DNA from: an uncultured Mycoplasmatota bacterium
GTDB lineage: Bacteria; Bacillota_I; Bacilli_A; RF39; UBA660
NCBI GenBank assembly: GCA_946497375.1
Contig: CAMMKE010000044.1
Span: 1-9,775, forward strand
Direction: 5' to 3'
Length of the DNA: 9,775 nt
Below the pieces are notes generated by a model. That model saw nothing but the letters and a program-made list of their open reading frames with translations. It ran no database searches and had not been told where the DNA came from. Within the stretch, counting starts at the first letter, position 1. Each line of letters begins with the position of its first letter. Shown here in pieces: positions 1 to 5,434 of this stretch. A program made the translations under genes and the position numbers.

Positions 1-416
1 CTAAATATATATTATTTAATGCTACATCACTTATTGTTTTAATAGTAGGAATACTAGCATCTTTCATTATTCCAAACTTTATAGAAAATACTACTTTTGA
101 ATCTCTTTTTGCAAGTATAATAGGAGTTGCCTTTGGAATATGTTTAGTAATATCCTTATTAATTCCCTTTTATTACAAATTTGATGCAAATAAGGGAAGA
201 ATAATGCTTTTCCTTTGCATAGTCATACTTGCTTTAATAATAGGAATGATTACTAGTTTAGATATCTTTAACAACATAGAATTAATGCATATATTAAATA
301 GCTTAAATAACTTAAGCCTAGGTATGATTACTTTGCTATTAATAATTTTAACAATCATAGTAATGTCTATATCTTATTACATCTCAGTTAGAATATATAA
401 AAATAAAGAATTATAA
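1..416 (+). CDS. ABC-2 type transporter permease, C-terminal part (5' truncated)
   Basis: The reading frame is open from the left edge (first whole codon at base 3) to TAA at 414-416, giving about 137 visible residues. It is very hydrophobic, with four likely membrane segments separated by short loops. After the second comes a polar stretch IPFYYKFDANKGR, which resembles the loop 'lPl-yKfG-ekaR' of ABC-2 family permeases (ABC2_membrane_5 type). The C terminus SVRIYKNKEL also matches the usual short basic tail of that family. Such permeases pair with a separate ATPase in exporters, often for peptides or antibiotics; the ATPase would lie left of the window. The start codon is not visible. An internal ATG at 204 is inside a membrane segment and is not a sensible start. 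Family call is moderately sure; substrate unknown. Confidence 0.72.
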   Translation, partial: KYILFNATSLIVLIVGILASFIIPNFIENTTFESLFASIIGVAFGICLVISLLIPFYYKFDANKGRIMLFLCIVILALIIGMITSLDIFNNIELMHILNSLNNLSLGMITLLLIILTIIVMSISYYISVRIYKNKEL

Positions 417-419
417 TAA

Positions 420-447
420 AAAGGAAGTCTATTTCTAGATTTCCTTT
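420..447. terminator. Bidirectional intrinsic terminator between the permease and tRNA-Cys
   Basis: A 12-bp stem (420-431 with 436-447, one G-T wobble) closes a 4-base loop. On the plus strand it is followed by TTTAATTTCT; on the minus strand by TTTTTATT, the better U-tract. It starts just after the permease stop and sits 10 bp past the 3' end of the minus-strand tRNA-Cys, so it can serve both converging units. Confidence 0.8.
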
Positions 448-457
448 AATTTCTAAT

Positions 458-531
458 TGGAGGGCCTAGTCGGATTTGAACCAACGATCAGGGAGTTGCA
501 GTCCCACGCCTTACCACTTGGCTATAGACCC
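458..531 (-). tRNA. tRNA-Cys (anticodon GCA)
   Basis: The reverse complement folds as a full cloverleaf: 7-bp acceptor GGGTCTA/TAGGCCC (one T-G pair), D arm GCC/GGC, anticodon loop CTGCAAC with GCA, T arm GTTGG-TTCAAAT-CCGAC, discriminator U and encoded CCA. The outermost anticodon-stem pair looks mismatched (T-T). It is transcribed towards the terminator at 420-447. An open reading frame crossing it on the plus strand is an artefact. Confidence 0.96.
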
Positions 532-540
532 ATCTAATAC

Positions 541-546
541 ATTATA
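541..546 (-). promoter_or_regulatory. Candidate -10 box for tRNA-Cys
   Basis: The minus strand reads TATAAT here, ending only 9 bases before the mature tRNA 5' end at 531. A transcription start ~7 bases downstream would leave almost no 5' leader. I see no convincing -35 at 16-18 bp spacing, so this call is tentative. Confidence 0.4.
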
Positions 547-586
547 TGTATCAAATGCAAATATATTCTCTCATATATCTTTCCAT

Positions 587-615
587 TTGTCAAATACTAA
601 GTTAAATTGTATAAT
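587..615 (+). promoter_or_regulatory. Sigma-A-type promoter of the 635-1944 operon
   Basis: TTGTCA (587-592), a 17-bp spacer and a perfect TATAAT (610-615). Transcription should start near 621-623, exactly where the Shine-Dalgarno AAGGAGGG (622-629) begins, predicting a leader of about 13 nt before the ATG at 635. Confidence 0.78.
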
Positions 616-634
616 GATAATAAGGAGGGATAAT

Positions 635-1690
635 ATGACACCATATGGATATGATAAACCATTAGAAACATTTGGTAAACCTTTTGTTCCAGGTGTAAAA
701 CCAGGTAAAAAGTTTATTAAAAGAGTAGAGAAAGATTTACCATTAGACTCTAATAATCTTTCTATTGCCTTAAAACTTTATAATAACTTAAATGAAGTAG
801 TAGAGTTCTCAGAAAAGTTTGAAGCTTTTGGACAAGATTTAAGTTTAGACTTTTTAAAAAGAATTTATGAAAAGCCTATAAATAGTATTAATTTAACAGA
901 TAATCAAGTAACATGTAAAAACTGGGCCGAACTTTATGCTTTCTTCTTAACTAAGCATAATATTCCTTGTGTAGTTAATATTAGTGGAGTTCATTATAGC
1001 ATTTATCTTAAAGAAGAAGGATATATTTTTAATGCTGATGCTACTATAATAAATAAAGATAAAAATGATAACTATAAAATGGATGATTTAACAAGAAGTA
1101 AGTTAGGACTAAGACCAAGTGGTTTTAATGCTTTAATTAGTGATGAAGAATTAGGTGCTAAGCAAGTTAATGTTTATGATTTAGGCCTTAATCTAGATAA
1201 ATCAACAGAAATAGATTATGTTAATTTTGAAGATAGAACTAATGCAATTATTAAAAATCTTACTAATTGTAAAACATTTGAAATACGAAATATACCAGAA
1301 ATAACAGATGAAGTTACAGATAACTTTTCTTTAATTAATAATTTATTACTAGAAGAAGATTTAGGTAGTGTTTCTGCTATTGCTTATATAAATACCTTAA
1401 TAAAAGTATTATTTTCTAAGGAACAACAGCAACATCTAGCTTATGTTCAAGTAAAAGATAAGGGTAAATCTAAAGAAGAAAAATATACTGAAATAATTAA
1501 TTATAATCCTAAAGAAGATAGAAAACATAGACACGATTATACAATGGGTATTCCTAATCTAGAAGGATATAACTTTATCTATAGAGATGGTTCCTTAGAA
1601 TATTTAACTAAAAGAAAAACTCGTCAAGTTATAGAAACATCTATGAATATAGATATGGATATCCTTAGTAATAAAGGAGGAAGTCTATGA
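635..1690 (+). CDS. Transglutaminase/papain-like fold protein, function unknown
   Basis: 351 residues. The ATG at 635 is chosen because AAGGAGGG lies 5 bases upstream and a promoter just before it; the in-frame extension to 476 runs through the tRNA-Cys gene and the promoter. Residues ~88-137 carry a transglutaminase-like catalytic core: Cys94 in VTCKNWAELYAF at a helix start, His120 in SGVHYSIYL, and Asp135 in FNADATI, in the right order and spacing for the Cys-His-Asp triad of that superfamily. Members act as proteases, transglutaminases or deamidases; the sequence does not say which. There is no signal peptide or membrane segment, so it is presumably cytoplasmic. The C-terminal ~200 residues are polar with a basic, Lys-rich stretch (~272-300) and no domain I recognise. 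It overlaps the next gene by four bases (ATGA), implying coupled expression. Fold call fairly sure, activity unknown. Confidence 0.72.
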   Translation: MTPYGYDKPLETFGKPFVPGVKPGKKFIKRVEKDLPLDSNNLSIALKLYNNLNEVVEFSEKFEAFGQDLSLDFLKRIYEKPINSINLTDNQVTCKNWAELYAFFLTKHNIPCVVNISGVHYSIYLKEEGYIFNADATIINKDKNDNYKMDDLTRSKLGLRPSGFNALISDEELGAKQVNVYDLGLNLDKSTEIDYVNFEDRTNAIIKNLTNCKTFEIRNIPEITDEVTDNFSLINNLLLEEDLGSVSAIAYINTLIKVLFSKEQQQHLAYVQVKDKGKSKEEKYTEIINYNPKEDRKHRHDYTMGIPNLEGYNFIYRDGSLEYLTKRKTRQVIETSMNIDMDILSNKGGSL

Positions 1691-1944
1691 ATTATTTAAG
1701 AGAATTAGTAATAAAAAAAGTAAAGATGTTAGAAACTGCAAATACTATAGAAGAGTTAGAAGACTTAAAGAAATATAGATTAATAGAAGAACTATTAAAA
1801 GATGATGCTTGTTTCTTTAAAATTAATAGTTCTATTGCATATTCTATATTAATAGAATTAGGTATAGATAATCCTTTAGATTACTATAAAAAATTAATTA
1901 GTTATAAAGAATACATTAAAAATAAAGAAAACTTTAATTTGTAA
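1687..1944 (+). CDS. Small helical protein of unknown function, coupled to the transglutaminase-like gene
   Basis: 85 residues, not recognised. The start ATG overlaps the upstream stop as ATGA, and a strong Shine-Dalgarno AAAGGAGG (1674-1681) lies 5 bases before it, inside the upstream coding end. The sequence is charged and predicted largely helical: residues 1-40 form a Lys/Glu-rich amphipathic region (possible short coiled coil around IEELEDLKKYRLIEELL), and residues 48-80 form another helix pair around SIAYSILIELGI and DYYKKLISYKEYI. There are no membrane segments or metal-binding motifs. The overlap suggests a functional partner of the 351-residue protein, for example a regulator, inhibitor or adaptor, but that is inference from position only. 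Confidence 0.65.
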   Translation: MNYLRELVIKKVKMLETANTIEELEDLKKYRLIEELLKDDACFFKINSSIAYSILIELGIDNPLDYYKKLISYKEYIKNKENFNL

Positions 1945-1956
1945 CAAAAAAAGCAC

Positions 1957-1984
1957 TTGCCTCTTTTTAAAATTATGATACAAT
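1957..1984 (+). promoter_or_regulatory. Promoter of tRNA-Gly
   Basis: TTGCCT (1957-1962), a 16-bp spacer and TACAAT (1979-1984), preceded by TGA giving an extended -10 (TGN). The tRNA begins 18 bases after the -10, leaving a pre-tRNA leader of roughly 11 nt. Confidence 0.7.
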
Positions 1985-2001
1985 ATATATGTATCTGTTT
2001 T

Positions 2002-2076
2002 GCGGATGTAGTTTAGTGGTTAGAATATGGCCTTGCCAAGGCTGTGACGGGGATTCGATTTCCCTCATCCGCTCCA
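2002..2076 (+). tRNA. tRNA-Gly (anticodon GCC)
   Basis: A full cloverleaf with 7-bp acceptor GCGGATG/CATCCGC, a D loop containing AGTGGT, anticodon loop TTGCCAA, T arm GGGGA-TTCGATT-TCCCT and encoded CCA. It is a single-gene unit with its own promoter and terminator between two protein genes. Confidence 0.96.
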
Positions 2077-2086
2077 TAATGAAATT

Positions 2087-2116
2087 AACTTACGGACTAA
2101 ATATGGTTCGTAAGTT
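2087..2116 (+). terminator. Intrinsic terminator of tRNA-Gly
   Basis: An 11-bp stem (2087-2097 with 2106-2116, one G-T wobble), an 8-base loop and a T-run (2115-2119). Read on the minus strand it follows the ferritin-like gene but has only a weak U-tract, so termination there is less certain. Confidence 0.8.
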
Positions 2117-2131
2117 TTTATATTATAATAG

Positions 2132-2638
2132 TTATTTTGCATTTTGAATTAAAAAATTATATTTACATGCATGTCTTAATTCATCAGTCATAATAGACAT
2201 AAGTAGGGTATAACTATTTCCACTTGGCATTGTTCCTAATATTCTTCGATATTTAACAACCGCATTTAGTTCACCAAATAAAGCATTTTCCAAATTAGTT
2301 TTATAATCCATATTGTTCTTTGAAATATTTGGCATTACTTCCTCTTTATTTGCTAAAGTCTGACCTGTAAATTCATAATATAAATTTCTTAATATTTGAT
2401 TATGCTTTCTTTCATCATCTCTAATACTTTTTATAATATCTTTTTCTTTAGTAGTAGGTGCTTGTTCAATTAGATTATCATAAAATATTTCATCACTTTT
2501 TTCATCTTGCACAGATTTATTTATTAACATAATCGCCTGATTTAAAGTAATTATTTCCTCATTATTTATTTGGGATTCCATATTACGATAATTTAAGTCA
2601 TAATATGGATTATACATATTATAATTGCCTTGATACAT
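2132..2638 (-). CDS. Ferritin-like (rubrerythrin-type) diiron protein
   Basis: 168 residues from the ATG at 2636-2638, which has AAGGAGGA (2645-2652) 6 bases upstream. An in-frame extension to 2689 would translate the promoter and Shine-Dalgarno and is rejected. The four-helix diiron pattern is complete: Glu46 (QDEKSDEIFY), Glu76-x-x-His79 (DDERKH), Glu123 (GELNAV) and Glu153-x-x-His156 (DELRHA). Proteins with this signature handle iron or reduce peroxide, but there is no rubredoxin-type Cys4 domain, so electron delivery would need a partner. The first ~25 residues are rich in Tyr, Asn and Met (MYQGNYNMYNPYY), unlike a classical rubrerythrin and reminiscent of some spore-coat proteins; a coat role is only a guess. 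It lies downstream of the broken DUF421 gene but has its own promoter. Confidence 0.82.
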   Translation of the reverse strand: MYQGNYNMYNPYYDLNYRNMESQINNEEIITLNQAIMLINKSVQDEKSDEIFYDNLIEQAPTTKEKDIIKSIRDDERKHNQILRNLYYEFTGQTLANKEEVMPNISKNNMDYKTNLENALFGELNAVVKYRRILGTMPSGNSYTLLMSIMTDELRHACKYNFLIQNAK

Positions 2639-2657
2639 TTTTATTCCTCCTTGCAAT

Positions 2658-2689
2658 ATTATAATATGTACTTTTTTATTAATTGTCAT
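2658..2689 (-). promoter_or_regulatory. Promoter of the ferritin-like gene
   Basis: On the minus strand ATGACA (2684-2689) is followed after 17 bp by TATTAT (2661-2666), overlapping a perfect TATAAT (2658-2663). Transcription would start near 2652-2654, at the 5' edge of the Shine-Dalgarno. The -35 overlaps the end of the upstream DUF421 frame. Confidence 0.65.
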
Positions 2690-3380
2690 TAATTATTTTG
2701 AACATTACCTGATAAATATACTGATAAATTTCCATCAGAACAATATGTTGCTAAAAATATATTGTTAGTTTTTGTAATTCCTTGTTTTTTTAACTTTTTA
2801 AGTAACCATGCCTCATCAAATCCCAATTCTTGTAAATTTTCTTGCATAATCTTTCCATCTAATATTAGATTTGTAAGAATTTCCTCTTCTTTAGGCTTTA
2901 TATTAAAATCACTTGGATTAGCTGGTCTTTTATCACTATAGGGAAGAAAACTAATCTTTCCATTTTCCTCCAATAAAGCTGTTTTTATATCGCTTAAATT
3001 AAAAAAACCATTTGTTCTACATTGTACTAAGAATTCATTTAAATCTATCTTAGCTTTTTAAAGTTTTCTTTAAATAGAGTTCCATCATCATATAAAATTA
3101 AAGTTTTTCCCGAAAGAAAAGGGCGAAGTTTTACAAATTTAGTATTTAAAATTGATACTATTAAAGTTATTAGAGCATATACAATCATTGCAATTACAGG
3201 CTGTACAAAATTATCCTCTAAGGAAGTAGATAGTTCCGCTGCTATTGACCCAATAGTTATAGTAATAAAGTAATCAAAAATGCTTAATTGTGACATTTCT
3301 CTTTGTCCCATTATTTTTGTTAGAATAAATAAAAGAGTAATTGAACCTATTGATAAACATATAATTTTTAATATTGTCAT
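2689..3380 (-). pseudogene. DUF421/YetF-family membrane protein, split by a -1 frameshift
   Basis: Start ATG at 3378-3380 with AAGGTG as Shine-Dalgarno; an upstream GTG at 3389 lies inside that site. The first frame gives 111 residues: three membrane segments (~4-21, 36-50, 58-80) with the conserved IMGQREMSQLSIFDYFITI, then KPTLILYDDG-like text, ending at TAG 3045-3047. The rest of the protein continues without a gap in the -1 frame from GCT (3052-3054): AKIDLNEFL, LLEENGKISFLPYSDKRP and a C-terminal domain to TAA at 2689. Joined, the product is ~230 residues, the normal family length. The junction is TTTAAAAAGCT on the minus strand; restoring one A to the A5 run (3055-3059) repairs the frame as TTT AAA AAA GCT. 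Family members sit in the membrane of Bacillota, some linked to spore resistance. Recent mutation or assembly error is likelier than programmed shifting. Confidence 0.85.
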
Positions 3381-3395
3381 AGTTATCACCTTATA

Positions 3396-3424
3396 ATTAT
3401 TTTCTTTAATAATAATTTGTTCAA
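3396..3424 (-). promoter_or_regulatory. Candidate promoter of the DUF421 gene
   Basis: On the minus strand TTGAAC (3419-3424), 17 bp, AATAAT (3396-3401). The -10 ends 15 bases before the ATG, so the transcript would start in or next to the AAGGTG Shine-Dalgarno. The -10 matches consensus weakly in this AT-rich stretch. Confidence 0.42.
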
Positions 3425-3519
3425 TTTATTGGTAAATTATAAATTAATATTTTATAAATTAAGGCAAGGACTATTAACTTTAGTTTTTAGTGGTTTATAA
3501 AAAATAAAGACACATATTA

Positions 3520-3548
3520 TAGACTTTTTAGTAAATTTGTATTATAAT
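3520..3548 (+). promoter_or_regulatory. Promoter of the 3574-4119 gene
   Basis: TAGACT (3520-3525), 17 bp, and a perfect TATAAT (3543-3548). Expected start near 3555; leader about 19 nt including the AAGGAG at 3559-3564. Confidence 0.65.
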
Positions 3549-3573
3549 ATGCACCAAAAAGGAGATGGCTTAA

Positions 3574-4119
3574 ATGAATCTAGAATTATTAAAGCATGCT
3601 CAAGGTTATATTGAAAAAATGGCTAATGGTATTAACCCTTTAACAGGAGAAATTACTCCAAGTAATGATATGATAAATAATGTAAAAATATCTAGATGTT
3701 TATTCTATGTTAATGACGTTTTAAAAGAAGTAATTGCAAATGGTGGAGTTAATAAAAATAAAGTTAAAAAAATTCCATTTAATTTAACATTAGAAGAATT
3801 AAGTAAATATGAATATAATGGAAATTTAGCGATTACAAAAGTAGTACAAAAGATTAATGCTTTAAGGACAAATGAAAATATGGAAAAACTAAAAGTTACT
3901 GAAATGTGTAATTGGTTAATAGAAATAGGTCTATTACAAGTAATAGAAGAAAATGGCCATAAGCTAAAAAGACCTACAGAAAAAGGTCAAAATATGGGAA
4001 TGGCAATTGAACATGTAGTTAATGAATTTAGAGAATATGATCTCGTTTCATATAGTGAAGATGTACAAAAATATATAATTATGAATTTTAAGAGTTTAGT
4101 AGAATTTATTAATAAGTAA
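3574..4119 (+). CDS. Conserved-looking hypothetical protein with possible winged-helix C terminus
   Basis: 181 residues; ATG chosen with AAGGAG (3559-3564) nine bases upstream and a clear promoter. I do not recognise a named family, though the block GINPLTGE...NNVKISRCLFYVNDVL (residues 19-50) looks like a conserved motif. Residues 60-72 are a Lys-rich basic linker. Residues ~104-143 (KVTEMCNWLIEIGLL, then NGHKLKRPTEKGQNMGM) have the helix plus hairpin pattern 'W-L--G-L------G----PTEKG---G' seen in DNA-binding C termini of phage antirepressors (KilAC-like) and other small winged helices. A nucleic-acid-binding role is therefore plausible but unproven. There are no signal peptide, membrane segments or catalytic motifs. 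It is a single-gene unit with its own promoter and terminator, divergent from DUF421 and convergent with the ADP-ribosyltransferase operon. Confidence 0.7.
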   Translation: MNLELLKHAQGYIEKMANGINPLTGEITPSNDMINNVKISRCLFYVNDVLKEVIANGGVNKNKVKKIPFNLTLEELSKYEYNGNLAITKVVQKINALRTNENMEKLKVTEMCNWLIEIGLLQVIEENGHKLKRPTEKGQNMGMAIEHVVNEFREYDLVSYSEDVQKYIIMNFKSLVEFINK

Positions 4120-4122
4120 TAA

Positions 4123-4908
4123 CTAGATAGTCTTAGAAGAATCAAGGCTATCATTTTTATTATAAATAATATTCCACATCTTCTCTGGAATAAGTACTGC
4201 TTTCATGTGAGCAAGTTTTCCATCAGGATTCACCTTTACATCAATAATCTTTTAAAGACTACCTTTATTAATTAAATATTCACTTTGTACTTTAGAATAA
4301 CTTAAATCATCATTAATTAAAGGTATACCATCATTTGATTCTTCTGGTATTAAATACTCTATTTCTATATTACAAAACTCATGATATTCTAACTCCCTAT
4401 TAAAAAAACTTTTATCTCTTACTAAAGAAGTACTAGTAAAACCACTTTCATAATAATATTTATTTTCTAAATTCTTTAAATCTTCTAATGAACTTATTCC
4501 ATAATCTTTAAAACTATCTAAAGAAACACCTCTATAAGTCTTAATATTTGAAGAAAGAGTAGGTGCCCTTTCTATACATTCACTTAAATTATCAGCATAA
4601 TCTAAATATTTATTTTTCATCTCATCAGTTAATAATCCATTAGTATCATAATTCCAAACTCCTCTTAAAACAGAACTAAAACGATTAAAAGCAATACCAG
4701 TATATGCTCTAATATTATCAATATCACTTCTAGAATTATTATTATAAAAGTCTGCTAAATAGTCTATAAAAAATGCTTTTACTTCTTCTAAAGAAGAAAA
4801 CTCCATAAAATCTCTTTCACTAACCTCATTAACAAAAGTATCAAGTTCTGTTTGTTTATCAATGCCAATATATTTTAAAATTAAGTTTACTGTTTTATTT
4901 CCTTCCAT
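4123..4908 (-). CDS. Predicted ADP-ribosyltransferase (ART, R-STS-QxE class), interrupted by an in-frame TAA at 4252-4254
   Basis: The first open stretch (4252-4908) encodes 218 residues. Residues ~67-210 follow the ADPrib_exo_Tox-like pattern: AYTGIAFNRFSSVLRG, a helix ending ERAPTL, then TYRGVS (NAD-binding Arg126), GFTSTSL (Ser159-Thr160-Ser161) and VQSEYLI (Gln208-x-Glu210, Glu210 the expected catalytic residue). Such enzymes transfer ADP-ribose from NAD+ to protein or nucleic acid. Gln at the first position of the ExE site is found in enzymes modifying Asn (C3-like) or guanine (pierisin-like) rather than Arg. A TAA at codon 219 cuts the protein, but the same frame continues for 42 codons (KIIDVKVNPDGKLAHMKAV...) to TAG at 4123, reproducing the usual final strands of the fold. 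All catalytic residues precede the stop. The Shine-Dalgarno is weak (TAGGTATT), and the start is 5 bp after the GNAT stop. No secretion signal is seen. Confidence 0.8.
4126..4152 (+). terminator. Intrinsic terminator of the 3574-4119 gene
   Basis: A 9-bp stem GATAGTCTT (4126-4134) with AAGGCTATC (4144-4152), one T-G wobble, a 9-base loop, then ATTTTTATT. The same bases encode the last residues of the ancestral ADP-ribosyltransferase frame on the other strand. Confidence 0.78.
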
Positions 4909-4913
4909 AATAC

Positions 4914-5330
4914 CTACATCTCTTTTCTAAATACATTAGTATCTCTAATAACAAAACCAGTCTTTAAATATAAGTGATTTGCCACTTCTCTAGAAGACCT
5001 AGAAGTTAATTCTATATAACTAATATTATCATCTTTTGCCATATTAAAAATAAATTCTAACAATTTAGTTGCAATACCAGCATTCTGATAATTACTATCA
5101 ACACAGACATAAGAAAGAAAATAATAATAACTATTTTTAAAAGGGTTATGTAACTTATCAATTCTAATATAACCAACTATTTTTTTATTAAGTAAAGCAA
5201 CTATTCCAAAACTATTAAGATTATCATCAATACTTTTTATATTATCACTAATATTAAAGTTATCCTTTAATAGTTTTATAACTTCATTAAAATCATCATT
5301 AACATATTTTCTAATAATTAAATTATCCAT
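4914..5330 (-). CDS. GNAT-family N-acetyltransferase
   Basis: 138 residues, the usual length for a single GNAT domain. It starts with the typical first strand (LIIRKYVNDDFNEVIKLL). Motif A is YVCVDSNYQNAGIATKLL (residues 74-91), with Gln82-x-x-Gly85-x-Ala87 replacing the common R/Q-x-x-G-x-G/A acetyl-CoA pyrophosphate loop. Motif B follows as IELTSRSSREVANHLYLKTGF (residues 106-126). The acceptor cannot be read from sequence; it may be a small molecule or a protein N-terminus or lysine. The start has GGAGGA (5336-5341), a much better site than that of the following gene. It is first in a two-gene minus-strand operon with the ADP-ribosyltransferase, 5 bp apart, which suggests joint function or at least joint expression. 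No signal peptide; cytoplasmic. Confidence 0.86.
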   Translation of the reverse strand: MDNLIIRKYVNDDFNEVIKLLKDNFNISDNIKSIDDNLNSFGIVALLNKKIVGYIRIDKLHNPFKNSYYYFLSYVCVDSNYQNAGIATKLLEFIFNMAKDDNISYIELTSRSSREVANHLYLKTGFVIRDTNVFRKEM

Positions 5331-5361
5331 AAACTTCCTCCAAACTATCTTTTCTAATGTA

Positions 5362-5367
5362 ATTATA
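5362..5367 (-). promoter_or_regulatory. -10 box of the GNAT-ART operon
   Basis: Perfect TATAAT on the minus strand, preceded by TTGG. Predicted start near 5355 gives a ~25-nt leader with GGAGGA. No good -35 at 17 bp (TGTAGT/TTGTAG at best). Confidence 0.55.
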
Positions 5368-5410
5368 CCAATTATTTACAGAAAACTACAAAAAAAATAA
5401 TATTTTCCTG

Positions 5411-5416
5411 TATAAT
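5411..5416 (+). promoter_or_regulatory. -10 box of the yitT gene
   Basis: Perfect TATAAT preceded directly by TG. The ATG at 5435 is 19 bases downstream, so transcription should begin in the GGAGG (5423-5427). No strong -35 at normal spacing. The minus-strand -10 of the GNAT gene lies 44 bp away, making a compact divergent promoter region. Confidence 0.55.
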
Positions 5417-5434
5417 ATAAATGGAGGTATGTTT

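Noticed and set aside
173..358. Minus-strand open frame of 61 codons
   Set aside because: Shadow of the ABC-2 permease frame; no ribosome binding site and low-complexity composition.
587..593. Minus-strand TTGACA (588-593) as -35 of tRNA-Cys
   Set aside because: It is 41 bp from the TATAAT at 541-546, too far for one promoter; the string belongs to the plus-strand TTGTCA.
476..634. Upstream in-frame extension of the transglutaminase-like gene starting at 476
   Set aside because: It runs antisense through tRNA-Cys and across a TTGTCA-17-TATAAT promoter; the ATG at 635 has a strong Shine-Dalgarno.
2639..2689. 17-codon N-terminal extension of the ferritin-like gene
   Set aside because: It would translate the -10 box and the Shine-Dalgarno; the ATG at 2638 has a well-spaced site.
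2689..2973. Separate 94-residue gene starting with TTG at 2973
   Set aside because: The same frame continues upstream to the A-run at 3055 with DUF421 sequence, so this is the 3' part of the frameshifted gene and not an independent one.
3052..3065. Programmed -1 frameshift in the DUF421 gene
   Set aside because: The site T AAA AAG does not allow clean re-pairing of the P-site tRNA, and adding one A gives a perfect family match; mutation or assembly error is simpler.
3425..3519. Possible RNA or riboswitch in the AT-rich divergent gap
   Set aside because: Only A/T-rich sequence with no stable GC-containing hairpin or recognisable aptamer core.
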